Origin: Lithospermum erythrorhizon
Taxonomy: Eukaryota > Streptophyta > Magnoliopsida > Boraginales > Boraginaceae
Assembly: GCA_019722365.1 (NCBI GenBank)
Contig: JADFUC010001346.1
Location: 868,001 to 932,000, forward strand
Direction of reading: 5' to 3'
Length of the DNA: 64,000 nucleotides
The notes below the pieces were generated by a model that was given only the letters and a program-made list of their open reading frames with translations, was not told the origin of the DNA and made no database searches. Positions 1 through 12,360 of this stretch are shown here, piece by piece. The position numbers were made by a program, and so were the translations under genes. Numbering within the stretch: the first letter of the stretch is position 1; each line of letters starts with the position of its first letter.

Positions 1-207
1 ATGAACTATGAAGAGTACTAGAGTTTAATAAACAACATCCAAAGGGAAACAACAAGCTTGATTTATATATATTCATTCAATTCAAGAACTATATGTTATA
101 TGTATCAGGTTGACTAAGCTCTCTGAGATCATGAGCTATGGAAACTGATAATTATTACATCAATCTTCTTTACATGTCACATGATGAACCATAGGATAAA
201 GCTAGTA

Positions 208-213
208 TTTATT
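208..213 (-). promoter_or_regulatory. Candidate polyadenylation signal of dioxygenase gene A
   Basis: The minus strand reads AATAAA about 75 bases beyond the TGA stop of the first dioxygenase gene. The distance is normal for a plant near-upstream element. Plant poly(A) signals are loose and AATAAA is common in AT-rich DNA, so this is only a candidate. Confidence 0.35.
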
Positions 214-287
214 CATAACATGCTAATCATTTGATCATAATTCATATATATGAATTATGAAAACATGGTACAGAGTTATTTGAATCT

Positions 288-2008
288 TCATAACCTGTAA
301 TAGTCAAGGTTAAGCTTATCCTCTAGTGCTCTAGAGAAGAAATTCATGACATATTCGCTTAATAAGATTTCTTTGTACAAGGGGGGATTCTCTTCTGATA
401 TCAACTCTTTTATAGGACCATATGGTTTTGGTGCAGGAACTGGTCCGGAGAAGAAGCATGCAACAGAAATTCGAGGTCCAACGAGGTTCGCAACCACTCT
501 ATGCTCAACACTCATAAACTTGTCATTTGTTATCAACTGCATCAAAGTTGAGGTACTAGTATTGACATTGGATTGTATGTTACATACGTAAAAGTAAAGC
601 GTGATACCTTAATGGTATAAGTAGTACCAAAAAGGTGAAATGCAGAGAGAACAATAAGAAAACTGGAAAACAAACCCGGAGGAGATCTCCGACGTTGACT
701 GCCAAGCCTCCGGATACTAGATTAACATCGATCCAGTGATCTTCATGGAGAATTTGGAGGCCATTGATTTGGTTCTGTAGAAGGATGGTGAGAAATCCAG
801 CATCCGTGTGCTTCGAGCACCCGATAGTTCGTTCAGGTTCAGGGCATCCTGGATAGTAGTGACAGGAGAGGCGATAGGTATTTGCACATTCTAGATCCTT
901 GAGATAGTTGGACTTGAGTCCAAGCGCCTCAGATAGCAGCTCAAATAATAACTCCCCCAATTGTGAAATATGCTTTGAGTATTCAATTGTAGCCTCTCTA
1001 CACCAATTACAGGTGAAACTTTATAGAAATACCCATCTTTACTAAAACATATACAAGAAAAATTTGCAGTCATGAGTCATAACTCAGTTTTTATGTTGCA
1101 TCTCTTGTTGTCCTCACTTTTGGCTCACTAGCTATCAGTGAACTGTTTATGCCTATTCTGATATACTTGTGTAAGGAGCAGAACCATTAATTTTTGTTCA
1201 AGTAGACCAAATAGAAATATTAGTTGTTCTCTTAGTAATTCTAAAAGCTTAGGGGCGACAAATGATATATATTCTTGAATTTAAATGAAATAATATGTAT
1301 TTAAAAAAATTAAGGCCTAGGCCCGCGGCTACTACGATCCATCCCTGATGGTGTTGCTATATTTGAAACATGGGATAACACTGACTGAAGTGATGTAAAA
1401 GTTGATAAGGTTAATACTATGCATAGTTATGAAAGTATTCAAGAAATTACAATGGCATGTATGTACCTGCATGCAACTGGCAGTTCAGCAGGGTTAAGTC
1501 TGTCAGAAACTGAGATTGTCATGGTGTCCCTCCAGTTAGCAATTTTTCCCTTCAACAAATTATAGTTAGAGTTGAACTGAACAGACTTCGTCGGGTCACG
1601 GGTATAGAATCCTTTTTTCTCCTCATGCTCAAGCTCATTGAATCTTGCAACCCCATCAGTCATTTTGGCTAACACGCCTTCAGGGATCGAGTGATTCACA
1701 AGCTGGAAGAAGCCCCATTTTTCTGCTGCAGTTTTTATTTCAGCAACAATCTCTTTACGCCGTTCTGCTATCTTGATGCCTTCAATATTGATCACTGGGA
1801 CTTGCAGATTTGATTTGAAGACATTGTCCTCAGTTGGCTTGACAAATATTCTGGGAATACTTTGAATTCCAGCATCAACCAGTCCCTTGACACCGGCTTT
1901 TGTGTCATCGAAAGCCTTCAGCTCCTCAGTGTAATCATAATCCGCAAGTTCATGCTCGGATCTTTGATCTTCTGATACGTAAATTTCTCCTTTCATGTTA
2001 AAAGACAA
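288..2008 (-). CDS. 2-oxoglutarate/Fe(II)-dependent dioxygenase, ACC-oxidase-homolog type (copy A)
   Basis: Predicted soluble oxygenase using 2-oxoglutarate, O2 and Fe(II); the substrate is unknown. Three exons splice into one 370-residue protein: 1467..2008, 676..997 and 288..536. The introns are GT-AG; intron 1 splits the Arg codon 181 (AG|A) and intron 2 is in phase 0. The N-terminal DIOX_N region holds FDDTKAGVKGLVDAGI and IPRIF, typical of the plant 'ACC oxidase homolog 1' family (relatives include GSL-OH and BX6 oxygenases). The catalytic triad is visible as H244-x-D246 (KHTDAGF) and H300 (EHRV), with 2-oxoglutarate-binding R310-x-S312 (PRIS). Length is usual for the family. The start at 2008 has a TATA box 55 bases upstream. 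The donor of intron 2 (CGG|GTTTGT) is canonical but weak. It is not true ACC oxidase: the homolog family carries a different N terminus. Copy B lies directly upstream on the same strand. Confidence 0.93.
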
Positions 2009-2062
2009 CGGAATAATAGTGGAGAACTTAACCAGTCTCTGATAGAGCTACATATGAGTCTA

Positions 2063-2072
2063 CTATTTATAG
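2063..2072 (-). promoter_or_regulatory. TATA box of dioxygenase gene A
   Basis: The minus strand reads CTATAAATAG about 55 bases before the ATG at 2008. This is a close match to the plant TATA consensus at a sensible distance, implying a short 5' leader of a few tens of bases. Confidence 0.6.
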
Positions 2073-2374
2073 TTAAATGTAAAGTGACCAAATCAATAAA
2101 GATTGAAGAAATACTTGGCACTAGATAGGTCACTGAATCTGATGCCATCATGGTTTTGTTATTCACATTTTCCTCATTTTATAATGACAATTTGGGCATA
2201 TCCTTACTGATGATTGACAGCAATTTGTAATATTTTACATGAACATTGACCATTAGATTCCTCACATGGGTAAATAGAAATAATATCCTACAAATTAGAC
2301 AAGTACAAGAACCTTAGTGATTGGTTATCATTGAGAGCATAGTCAATTCTGGTGTGCTATCATTGGCAACATCA

Positions 2375-3197
2375 TCATGAAGAAAGTTTACTAATCTCTA
2401 CTGATTTGAAAGAACTGATATTTTTGTTTATAAACAAGTCAACAAGGCCAAGATAATGATTGATCAAAGTGGAATTCCAAACACAGTAACCATGCGATGC
2501 CGAGTGTAACTTTGAAGATCGCCATAGAATAGCATGTGTATCCGTATCGAAGATCGCCACAGAAATAGGTTCAAGTGATTCTAGCCACATTCCTGAAAGC
2601 TGAGAAAAAGAAGAGTGACACTTAATAAGTGAATACTCTTCAAAATCACATTATAAATGTAGACATACAGTACACAGATAGTGGCATAGTGGATTAGTGG
2701 GACTAAAGACAATGTAACATGTGAGAAGGCTCCACAACCATCCATCTCACTCAGCCATCTATATTTCAGTAGTGCTTCTTGGTCTTCTGCCATATTTATT
2801 GCTTAAAATAGTGATGACTAGAATACCAGAATGTATAGTCCCCAAAAAAACAACTCTTAAATACAGATTACCATGATAACATTGGATTGTGGATTCTTAC
2901 CATCAATGGTTGCAGTTAGACAGTAATATGTTATAATCTTTCAGTAACGAAAAGATATACTGGGGCATTTTAAATCACAAACAAAAGTTGTCTTCTCCAA
3001 CCTACTGAAGATGCCGAGAAGGATTCGTTTTGACCAAATTTGATCTTAATATCAGCATTTTGTAGAATCATGAGAAAATTGCAGGTTGGATCTCCAATTT
3101 TATAGGAAGTTATGATATAATAATATGGGAGGTCTAAGAGGAGCTTAATCTGTATCTTTGTCTCCTCATCTGTCGAGGACCAAAACTTAAATTCCAA
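2375..3197 (-). pseudogene. Possible decayed gene fragment between the two dioxygenases
   Basis: Three minus-strand reading frames (2970..3197, 2581..2793, 2375..2590) have protein-like rather than random composition: one begins MEFKFWSSTDEETKIQIK, another MAEDQEALLKYRWLSEMDG, and the third continues after a plausible acceptor (CTTTCAG at about 2590). They are separated by stops and do not join into one frame. No family was recognised. It may be remains of a gene, a captured exon, or chance. The rest of 2073..3461 holds no other feature that I can see. Confidence 0.2.
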
Positions 3198-3413
3198 TAA
3201 AGGGACTAAAGCTACAGTTACCCATATTCAAATCTTATGTTGAGCTCAATTTAAAATGAATTGCCATGCCTAAAAACTGCAAGATATGAATGATGAAAGG
3301 AAGTCTAATATCTGCCTTGATTATTGGATTATACATATCCAATACTTAAAGTTACAAATATTACATGATCCAGATTCCATAGTTTTAACAACTAAAACAA
3401 TATACTTTTAACA

Positions 3414-3419
3414 TTTATT
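3414..3419 (-). promoter_or_regulatory. Candidate polyadenylation signal of dioxygenase gene B
   Basis: Minus-strand AATAAA about 43 bases past the TAA stop of dioxygenase gene B. Position fits a plant poly(A) element; motif alone is weak evidence. Confidence 0.3.
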
Positions 3420-3461
3420 CATTAAATAACTTGTAGATAGAATACTGGTATACTTCCAAGA

Positions 3462-5199
3462 TTAGACCCTGAAATCTGATAAAGCAGAAGTATGACCCAA
3501 CCCTTTTGAATTGTAGTGAAGGGAGTAATCTCTAACCGTAGTTTCCTTATATCTTACAGGATTTTCTTCCGATATCAACTCCTTAATTGGTCCATAAAGC
3601 TTCGGCAAAGGCACCAAGCCAGTGGTGAAGAAACACGCGACTGATACTCTAGGGCCGACCTTGTTTGCCAGTACCCTATGTTGACTGCTCCTAAAGTTGT
3701 CATTTGATATGAGCTGTAATATAGGAAAATAGACGAATTAAAATGAAACAGATCTTTGTAAACTAATTTTTCCAAGGAACGATATGGTTGGACGAGCATA
3801 CTGCATACAAATATTTTGCAACGAGGCCTCACCTGTAAAAGATCTCCTACATTTACTACTAGAGCTCCAGGTTGAGGGGTAACATCGACCCATTGGTTTT
3901 CAAAAAGAACTTGAAGGCCACCTATATGATCTTGAAGAAGAATAGTAAGGAATCCATAGTCAGCATGCCTGCTAGCTCCCAAGGTTAGTTCTGGCTCTGG
4001 ACAGGCTGGATAGAAGTGATACAAAACAGCCAGCCCCTCTGAACAACCCAAATCATTCAAACAATGAGAATCTAGTCCAAGCGCCTCAGCTAATAGCTCG
4101 AATAAGGAACGACCTAAACTCATTACTCGCTTTGAATAATCGATGAGAATTTCTCTGCAAGAAAAGAACTATGCTCAAGTATCCAGTATTCATATAAATC
4201 AAAACTCACATGCTCCAGGTCTCATGCAGTTTAGATCCAACCATGTCATCACAACATTTAGATGAATCACCAGACAATATGCATGCCACAGTTAAACATA
4301 GAATTTATAAAAATTTGATTTAATTTATCTTCAACATTTTGGATATCGAATACAGTTTTAACTTTATTTGTAAACCATGCGCAATCAATATGTAGTTGTT
4401 TCAGTAACAAGACTTCCTAGAGGGTAACTAATTTATCCAATCTTGGTGTTTAGTAATTTCATGATCCGTTTTGTATCTTACCAATTCAATGACTTGTTAC
4501 TAACAATTTGATCAGAGGGTGTTAGCCATAACAATGTGTAAGTGGTCATATTTGATCAATCTAGAACCATAAGATCAGAATGGTAGGTTCATCACATATC
4601 ACTAACTACAAGTTGAACAATAAAAAAGACCATAAATAATTCTCACACACTGATCCAAGCTTTCACCAGAACAAGTACCTGCATGCCTCAGGCAATTCAT
4701 CCGGATTAGGAAGCTTAGGAGCCATATTGCAATAAGCAGTATCCCTCCAATTAGCCGAAGCAGCACGAAACAAATCAAAGTTGCTGTTATACACAACAGT
4801 TTTCGAACCGTCCCGAGTATACCATTTCCTCTTCACCTCAGGATCTTGCTCATAAAACCTCCTAACCCCTTCCAACATTTCTTCCATAACACCATCCGGA
4901 ATTCCATGGTTGATCACCTGGAAAAAACCCGACGCCGCAGAAGCAGCTTTGATTTTCTCTACTACCTCCCTCCGTCTCAAACCTTTCTCATCAGTTCCAT
5001 CAAGGTCTATCACATGGATGCTGATGAGGGGTTTCTTGAAATTCCCCTGAGAGTCAAACTCATCCGGAGGTGAATGAAATATCCTGGGAATTGTATCAAT
5101 ACCACTGTCTACAAGACCCTTAACACCATTTTTTGTGTCATCAAAAGCTTTAAGTTCACTATTTCTATAATAATTTTCAACATTTGTTTGAGTGGTCAT
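3462..5199 (-). CDS. 2-oxoglutarate/Fe(II)-dependent dioxygenase, ACC-oxidase-homolog type (copy B)
   Basis: Second member of the tandem pair; same predicted chemistry as copy A, substrate unknown. Exons 4679..5199, 3833..4154 and 3462..3713 give a 364-residue protein ending in TAA. Intron positions and phases equal those of copy A, and exon 2 is 322 bases in both, so the two arose by gene duplication. The N-terminal region carries [16 protein letters not shown] and IPRIF. Iron ligands are H237-x-D239 (RHADYGF) and H293 (QHRV); the 2-oxoglutarate site is R303-x-S305 (PRVS). Splice sites are strong (CAG|GTGAGG; TTGCAG|A). Many substitutions separate the copies, so the duplication is not recent and the substrates may differ. 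The last exon has no ATG of its own and is easily missed by simple ORF scanning. Nothing suggests inactivation. Confidence 0.93.
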
Positions 5200-5788
5200 T
5201 TTCTTTGCTAGAGCCTAGAAGAATTAGGCCTTAAACAGAACATGCATAAGATGAGTAATATGAAAATCATCCTCGTTAATAAATACTACCTAACTAGATA
5301 ATGTCAAAATAATGAATCACTAACATAATGATCCAAGACCTTATCTGACTTGTAGACATTTTCAAATTGAGTGGATTTTTCAACTATGCAACGTCATTGG
5401 TACTAATTTAAGCAATATCTATATGGCCTTACAAAAAGTTGGAAACGCTACATTGCTTCTTCTACTTTTTATTACACTACTTCGCTTCTCAGAATTTATA
5501 TATTATTATTTATGAATTATTTTTAATTGATTATTTTTAATTTATTTATTTGTATTGATTTGCTTATTAATCGATTCTAACGATCTCAGATACTCTCCAC
5601 TAATCGTTACAATTACATGATATTAATGCACAAATAGTTTTCAAATTATATTAATTAAAATTATTACTATAATATATAATTTCTATTCTCTACATCAGAA
5701 TATGTAATCACAATATGCACAATTTAAATTAGAACAATTATGAGTTTATAATGCTATAGTGTTTTAAACACTATATAAGAATACAATA

Positions 5789-5920
5789 CTATGCATATAA
5801 AATATGAGAATGATATTAGATATTTATAATATATGCTCATATGTAAAATAATATTAGATATTTATATCATAAAATATTAGATATTTATATCATATAAAAT
5901 ATGAGAATGATATTTTATTT
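5789..5920. repeat. Short interleaved tandem repeats
   Basis: The motif ATATTAGATATTTAT occurs three times and AAAATATGAGAATGATATT twice within about 130 bases, showing stepwise local duplication in AT-rich spacer DNA. Confidence 0.6.
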
Positions 5921-6129
5921 ATATCACTTAATTATTTTTATCTTATTATTAACTAGTTATTGCACCATTACACTCCATTTTTTCTTTGCTTCATTCATTG
6001 CATAACTTATATAATTATGATACATTAAATATAATTATTAAAGATAAGATTTTGTTACATTTATTTTATCATTTATTCACTTTTATGTGAAAGAATTTAA
6101 ATAATCTGGGCATGATTGAAGTTTATATT

Positions 6130-6540
6130 TTAATTTTTACGTAAATGATAAATGTAATTCAAGAAATTATCACGGTATTATATAAATTTAATCATTGAAG
6201 CACATATAATATATGCAAAATTTTTTACTTTAGAATAGATACTTAATATTTAATATAAAATAATTAAAAATAATAAAAAATATTACATTTTATTATTTGC
6301 TTAATTTTTATAAAAAATTAAATAATTAAGAATTTATCATGGAGTTACACCTAATTTTTATGTGCATACGACAAATAATTGCTAAATTATCACTTTTAAG
6401 CTAATAATTTTTTCATCAAGACATATTAATATATGCAAATATTTTACTTTAGAAAAAGATAGCTAATATTTTAATATAAAATAATTAAGTATAATACAAA
6501 TATTATATTTTACTACCAATACAAAATTAATTCAAGTGAT
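6130..6540. repeat. Imperfect tandem duplication, unit about 222 bp
   Basis: The stretch from about 6130 resembles that from about 6352: both start with TAATTTTTA followed by GT, pass a diverged ATTATCAC segment, then share AATATATGCAAA, TTTTACTTTAGAA and TAATATAAAATAATTAA in the same order and spacing. Divergence and small indels show that the duplication is old. Confidence 0.6.
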
Positions 6541-9500
6541 AATTAACAAGAGATCATCGGTGTTTCACATGACTTTAATAATTTCTCTAATTTTTATCTA
6601 AACTAATATCAAGAGCATACGAATATAAAATATTCGAGTACGTAGAAAAAATCACGCCAGAACTTTTAAGCTCTAACAATACATCATGTTTATTTATATA
6701 TATACATTAAAACAAAATATATGACAAAACATATTTTTATAATATAATACATCCATACAATTTCAATTTGAATCGACGTGAAATAAATACAATAACGATT
6801 TACGACACGATTTACTATCAGAATTACAACTCATTAAAAACGCTTAAAAAGCTTATATTAAAAAACTCAATTTATAACTAAATAATTAATCATAGTATTT
6901 ATGTATTTATATCATTATAATTATAACTCATTAAAATTTTTGGAAGTTACATTAGTCTCATTATTTTACCATTTGAGAGTTACATATCATTTGCTCCTAT
7001 AAATAACAATTATTTTATAGTATTTATTACATAATTTCAACACCACACCCCCAATACCAAATAATGACATCAACTTTTATTCATTTTAGGAGTTTACATG
7101 TTTGGATATTTATGAAATTTATATAAATTTGGCTCCCAGTCAAAATATCGTTATGCCGGAAAGAAGAAGACCCAAAGAAGTTGGCCAATCATATTTCTTC
7201 TAATCTAACTCTTTATATATTTTCAACCATTAATCATTTTTGTGTAATTTCTCAAATATCATTTTTATTTTTGGATTTTTATTTATTAATTTTTATCAAA
7301 TTATATTATCAATTTATTATTGTTCTATTAGAAATTCTAGAATCAAAATAATATCGTCATAGTAATGTATTTACATTTGATTGATTTTGTTATACTATGA
7401 TTTAAAATTGATGTCAAGTTGTGACATGATTAATACCAAATAAATTTAATATAAATATAAATAATACATCTTTTCAAATCAATTAAAAATATTATATATA
7501 AATTAACTATGATAAGCGATCGCTTAAACAATATTTTACCAAACATAAACGGACGATAATTTTATGAGAAATTTCTATTCATTTGTTAATATCTTTATGT
7601 CTTTATTATATAAATACGCATGTAAGTAAATATAAATATAATATAAAGATATTTTACTTATTTGTTACCGATATTCTACATTCTTCATAAAATATGATAG
7701 TAGTAAATGTATAGACGTTTATTATTATTTATATAACTATTGAACGAAAGAATTGTCCTATAAAAATATATAACAATTGTCAACTATTTTTTATTTTTTT
7801 AATATTATCGATCTAACGCCAATGATAAATGGTTCACTACTATTATTGTATATAATTAAATCTAATAAAATTATCTTCTTACACAGCTTGCCTTATGGGC
7901 CAAAGAGAGGTTGCGAATTCTGCACAGATGCATGTGACGTCGGAAAATTCTGCATCACGCTCGACTTTTAGCGAGTAGTTATAAATTTCTACGATTTTTA
8001 TATACTCATTATATATATTTGTTTATAATATTTGGATACAATATTTGTATTTAAAATTTATATAAAAATATTTTTTTAAGCATATTTCCTTTTATAATTT
8101 TAAGTGTTGTATTTTATTTCTTAACATATGTCATAAGAGCACAGGTTAGAAAAATTGATATCTAAATATTAAGATTAACACGTTTTTCAAGATTCTACAT
8201 GCTCCTAATGTTTATAAATCCTCGCTGGTATACAATCAATATAATCAGTTTCTGTCGTGTGAACATAGTAGTATTGATTAATTTGATTAATAACTTATTC
8301 GATGAATTTAACTATTAAGCATTTGAAAAATAAAATATATAAGGAAATGAAACATGTATCTTAACTCAACATATATCAGACTATAACTATTCAAAATGTA
8401 GATTCGATACGTCACCAACTAACAAATATTTATTTTCTACCATCATAGTTATAAAAAGTAAAACTATGTCAGATGTTATAAAAATCTTTTGTAGTTTGAA
8501 GTCAACAATCATTACATTAAAAATTTCTAATCTCATTTTCACAACAAATTTATGACAATGATTGCTTTTTACATTAAATCATATTTTGCATTTTGACAAT
8601 GAAATATCAACAAATTATGTTCAAGATTGCTCAAACATTAAATTTTTCATCACTAGAAACAAGTTCAATCGTCACGAGACCTCTTCGTAGTGATAATATT
8701 TGAATGGTTTGTAAATTATTCTCCACATCGATAAAGTTCATTTTATTTAAAAACATATGAATTATTTTATTAGAAAAATAAATAATAATAAATCTCAATA
8801 AATATGGTGGAAGCAATTAAAAAAAATATATAAGACAAAATACTTAAATATTACAAATAATAAAAGTAAGACTAATTAAAATAAAGTGAATAAATAATAA
8901 CAAACACAATTGTTAAAATTTTCGAAATAAATTAAAGCATCAGCGAAAATATTATTTTATATTTAACGACGCCAATCTATCAATTAATCGCTTATTAAGA
9001 TTTGAAAGATTCAATTTAAAAATAAATTATTATAAATTTTTTCTAATTTTTTACGCTCATGACAGTTCACGCCGCAACACACGAATATTACCAAATAAAC
9101 AAAAGTCTTTAAGAACAAGTTCTTACATTTTCCCTCCATTCATTTTAATTTATATTTTCGATTGTTAACTAGTAATTTTGATCGTAAAAAATATTTTAAG
9201 CTCCACATGATATGACCATATGTTTGATCACCCTTGTTTTTGTAAAAGAATCTTGCATTTTTGTTTTCTTTCTTCTTAATTTAGTTGGATTGATTTTGCT
9301 TCCTTTTAGTAAACATTATTGCATCTCAATAGATTTTCTTTGTCAAAAGTTGTTCAACATAAAACATTTCTTCATAACTGGATGCTATCTTAAGCGCTTA
9401 ATATCTTAATATCATAATATGTATCTTACTCTATATTTATTAAAATCAAAACATAACATAACTTAAATGAATAAATGTAATATAAAGTGTGACGTGTAAC

Positions 9501-10122
9501 ACATAATACCGATGGTAACTTCTAGACCATGGAATTTCTATACGAACCGATACAGTGGGCTGGTGTAATTGATTGCCTCATGATTAGAAAACTGAGTGGA
9601 CAAAATGTCACAAGTAGACAAAAGGGATAAATTAAACATGGAGAGGGGAAATTACAATGTCTCGTGGTCTGAAAATGGACCACTAGGTTGGCTTGACCAT
9701 CATATCTATCAAGCCGAGCTGCTATTCACAGAATATTCCCTCCAATCTTTGACCGTTGACGGAATCCAATCTACCCTTCCACGAGACGAGTTAGGATGCT
9801 GTGTATAATTTTATCTGTGCAGAAACTTTGTACTTTTACATAAATCTATCGGGATATATTTTGCATTTCTATTAATAAATAGCGATAATATATTTCAGAT
9901 TTTTATACAAATTTATCGATATATTTTATAATATATCAGCATATAATTCGAACGATAAATATATTATCAATTTGGTAGAAAGACTTATATAAAATACAAA
10001 ATATATACACCATAAATATACAAAACAGGTATTACATCTACACAAATAAAATCGGCAGATTACCTAACTTTTTACCAACTCCACAAGTGACTACAAGAAC
10101 GTGCCCTCCACGCGCATTCTAA

Positions 10123-10130
10123 TATATATA
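10123..10130 (+). promoter_or_regulatory. TATA box of the small gene at 10255
   Basis: TATATATA lies about 125 bases before the ATG at 10255 and is followed by a C/T-rich stretch (CCTCTATCTCTCC), a common plant core-promoter layout. Confidence 0.5.
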
Positions 10131-10254
10131 CATGCACCACTCTTCCCTCTATCTCTCCAAGTCATTCCACTATATTTTTTAATTCGACCTTATCATTTCA
10201 ATAACTCGAACTCGCTACATCGTTATAGGATTTTTAATCAAGCCAAGAATATAT

Positions 10255-10533
10255 ATGAAGGTGGAGGAGAGTAGATTGCGGAGGAAAGCTCCGAAATCGT
10301 TGAAGATTAACCGGGAAGAGCTTGATTGGAACGTTGCTATTCCGCTTTTATCCCCTTTAGTAGCTTCTCCTGATCGAATTGATTTCAACTCATCAACAAC
10401 CAATAATAATAAGCAGAAAAAGGAGGTGGAGAAGCCACGTGTGACGGTGGTTGTGGGGAAGAGGTGGCAGCATCCAGCGGCGCCGTTTTGTTATGAGCCT
10501 GCTCCGTTAGTACCCTTCGGATTGGAGAGATGA
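10255..10533 (+). CDS. Small conserved-looking plant protein of unknown function
   Basis: A single open frame of 92 codons with coding-like base use in AT-rich surroundings. The protein is basic at the N terminus (RLRRKAPKSLKI, residues 7-18), has a DWNVAIPLLSPLVASP block (about 24-39), a Ser/Asn/Lys-rich linker, and ends with a Trp/Pro/aromatic block (RWQHPAAPFCYEPAPLVPF, about 69-87). I recall small uncharacterised plant proteins with the same two blocks, but cannot search. No signal peptide or membrane segment is visible. The 'AIPLLSPL' to 'PAAPF' layout suggests a small adaptor or regulatory peptide rather than an enzyme; that is inference. The ATG follows a TATA box and pyrimidine-rich leader. 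No intron is needed. Confidence 0.7.
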   Translation: MKVEESRLRRKAPKSLKINREELDWNVAIPLLSPLVASPDRIDFNSSTTNNNKQKKEVEKPRVTVVVGKRWQHPAAPFCYEPAPLVPFGLER

Positions 10534-12138
10534 GCTGAGAGTTCTTATTACATCTGTGGTGGTTACAGCACATAATACTTACTATAATCTTGAGTTGGAG
10601 AATTTGTACTAATATGACAATATGTTATGTTTTGCAATGGACGGATCTTTAGTTTTTTGGGGTATGATAGATATGAATTTTGTATGTATAATTTTGAACC
10701 TAATTGTTTGACGAATGTTAATGGCGATGCTAATCAAGTTTGAATGGAGTAGTATACAAGAAATATTGATTATGTGATTAATGAAACATACTTTTTTCAG
10801 AGCATCATTGCACTTGTTCGGTTGTTCTTTTATCCGTACCTCATACACAAATAATATGTTAACAAATGTACCATTTAATATAAATATTTCCTAAAAATAT
10901 GGATCATTTATGCTTTCATCTGCTTTTTTTAACATTATTATTCTAATAAAAAAAATTATTTAAAATACTTCATCGTGCTCTTTAAAAAAATTATTTAAAA
11001 TTATTTAAAATTATTTAAAAAAAATTATTTAAAAATTATTCTAATACAAATGTACCATTTACGCTTCATCGCGCTCTTTCTTTAATTCCAATATAACATT
11101 CAATAATTTTTTGATAAATAAAGACAATTTCTACAAATCATTAAAGACAACCCTGACTTTATTAATCGCCTCTCTCTTTCGCTTTTAATTCATAGTACTC
11201 AAGACTCAGTTTTTAAAATGAAAACGATACAGAAATTCTAAAAACATCCAATACACGGTGTCACCAAAACAGCTTATTACTTTAAAAATTATTATATCTT
11301 CCCAATCCTTCGTATTCTCGAAGTTTTAAAATACTTACGTCCAACTTCACAGAAAGAAGCTCATCAATAATGAACGACAATGTCTCCGTAACATCCTACC
11401 GGATTCTTGATCAACAAATATTCTAGCGAATAAAAATGCTTCCACAAAGTTTTTGAAATTGAGTTGTTTCATCTTCATTTATAATTGATAAGGATTTTAA
11501 AGCAGGAGTAGTAAAGTTCGGAAGACATGAGCTTAGAACCATGCATAATTTTAATAATGTTCTTGATTTTGACAGAAATAATTCATTGATCTCTTTTCAA
11601 ATCAATATTAAAATTAATCCCAATAGTCAATTGAGCCTAATTAAGAGTAGGATTATCATCTCCAAATTGATGATTATTTCTAATTCGATTTCTGAACTCA
11701 AGTATTAGAGTAAGAGTACAAAGATTGGCGATTCATTGATAAGATTCTGATCAAGACTCATACTTGTCGATTCCCATTTCTATTATTATATTCGACACCG
11801 AATCTATGGCCCAATCTTTGTTGATTTGTCCTTTTAACCTCTATTTAATATATATGTAATAAAAACTTCTAATATCAATACATTCATTAAATTATTATTT
11901 ATTACATTAATTATATATTATATATTATATATAATATATATAATATCATAAAAATATCAATTTAATCATAACCGACACTCCACATCCATATAAAATTATG
12001 TCAGGAATCTCATACCATAACTTTTTCGACTAATAATATGAATTATGATATAAGATATAATTTCATTTTCTATCTCAAGTCTTCATTTCATATCATCTAT
12101 CGAAATCCAGCGATAGTGAAATCATAAATAATATGGCG
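10534..12138. other. AT-rich intergenic DNA
   Basis: No coding sequence seen. It contains a simple AAATTATTT-type tandem run at about 10949..11041 and a TATATTA / ATATATA run at about 11905..11945. The phrase TTCATCG(T/C)GCTCTTT occurs on both sides of the first run (about 10970 and 11062), which points to a small duplication. Confidence 0.6.
10949..11041. repeat. AAATTATTT microsatellite-like tandem run
   Basis: Repeated AAATTATTT units with A-run length changes; probably replication slippage in AT-rich DNA. Confidence 0.7.
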
Positions 12139-12360
12139 TATTCTCTCATATTGAAAAGAGATGATTGTTTAGAAAAAGTTTATTTTTTATAATAGTTGAT
12201 TATTTATAATTTTAATATATTTTTTTTATAACTTAATTGTAGCCTTTATATTTTTAATGTAACCTTTACAATTTTAATATAACTTTTTAATCATTTTCAT
12301 TTTAAACAATCATTTATTACGTAAACACGTAATAATATTTAGCCTAAAACTATTACGGAG
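12139..12360. mobile_element. Stowaway-like MITE, copy 1
   Basis: The left part GATGATTGTTTAGAAAAAGT (12161..12180) is an inverted match to the right part TTTTAAACAATCATTTATT (about 12300-12318). The interior (ATAGTTGATTATTTATAATTTT) recurs at 34528..34706, where the arms are again inverted. Ends are uncertain; an ACGGAGTA tail at about 12355 resembles Stowaway termini. No coding capacity. Confidence 0.5.

Larger units (their letters stand above)
5200..10120. other. AT-rich intergenic DNA
   Basis: About 4.9 kb upstream of dioxygenase gene B. It is strongly AT-rich, with stops in all frames and no recognisable coding stretch on either strand. It includes two local repeat blocks listed separately (5789..5920 and 6130..6540). 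The short open frames here (for example 7777..7971, 8631..8816, 9212..9409, 9596..9808) have no family signature. Confidence 0.6.

Noticed and set aside
346..591. 81-codon plus-strand frame over the last exon of dioxygenase A
   Set aside because: Complement of the true exon 3; no plus-strand gene evidence.
4846..5073. Plus-strand frame over exon 1 of dioxygenase B
   Set aside because: Shadow of the minus-strand coding exon.
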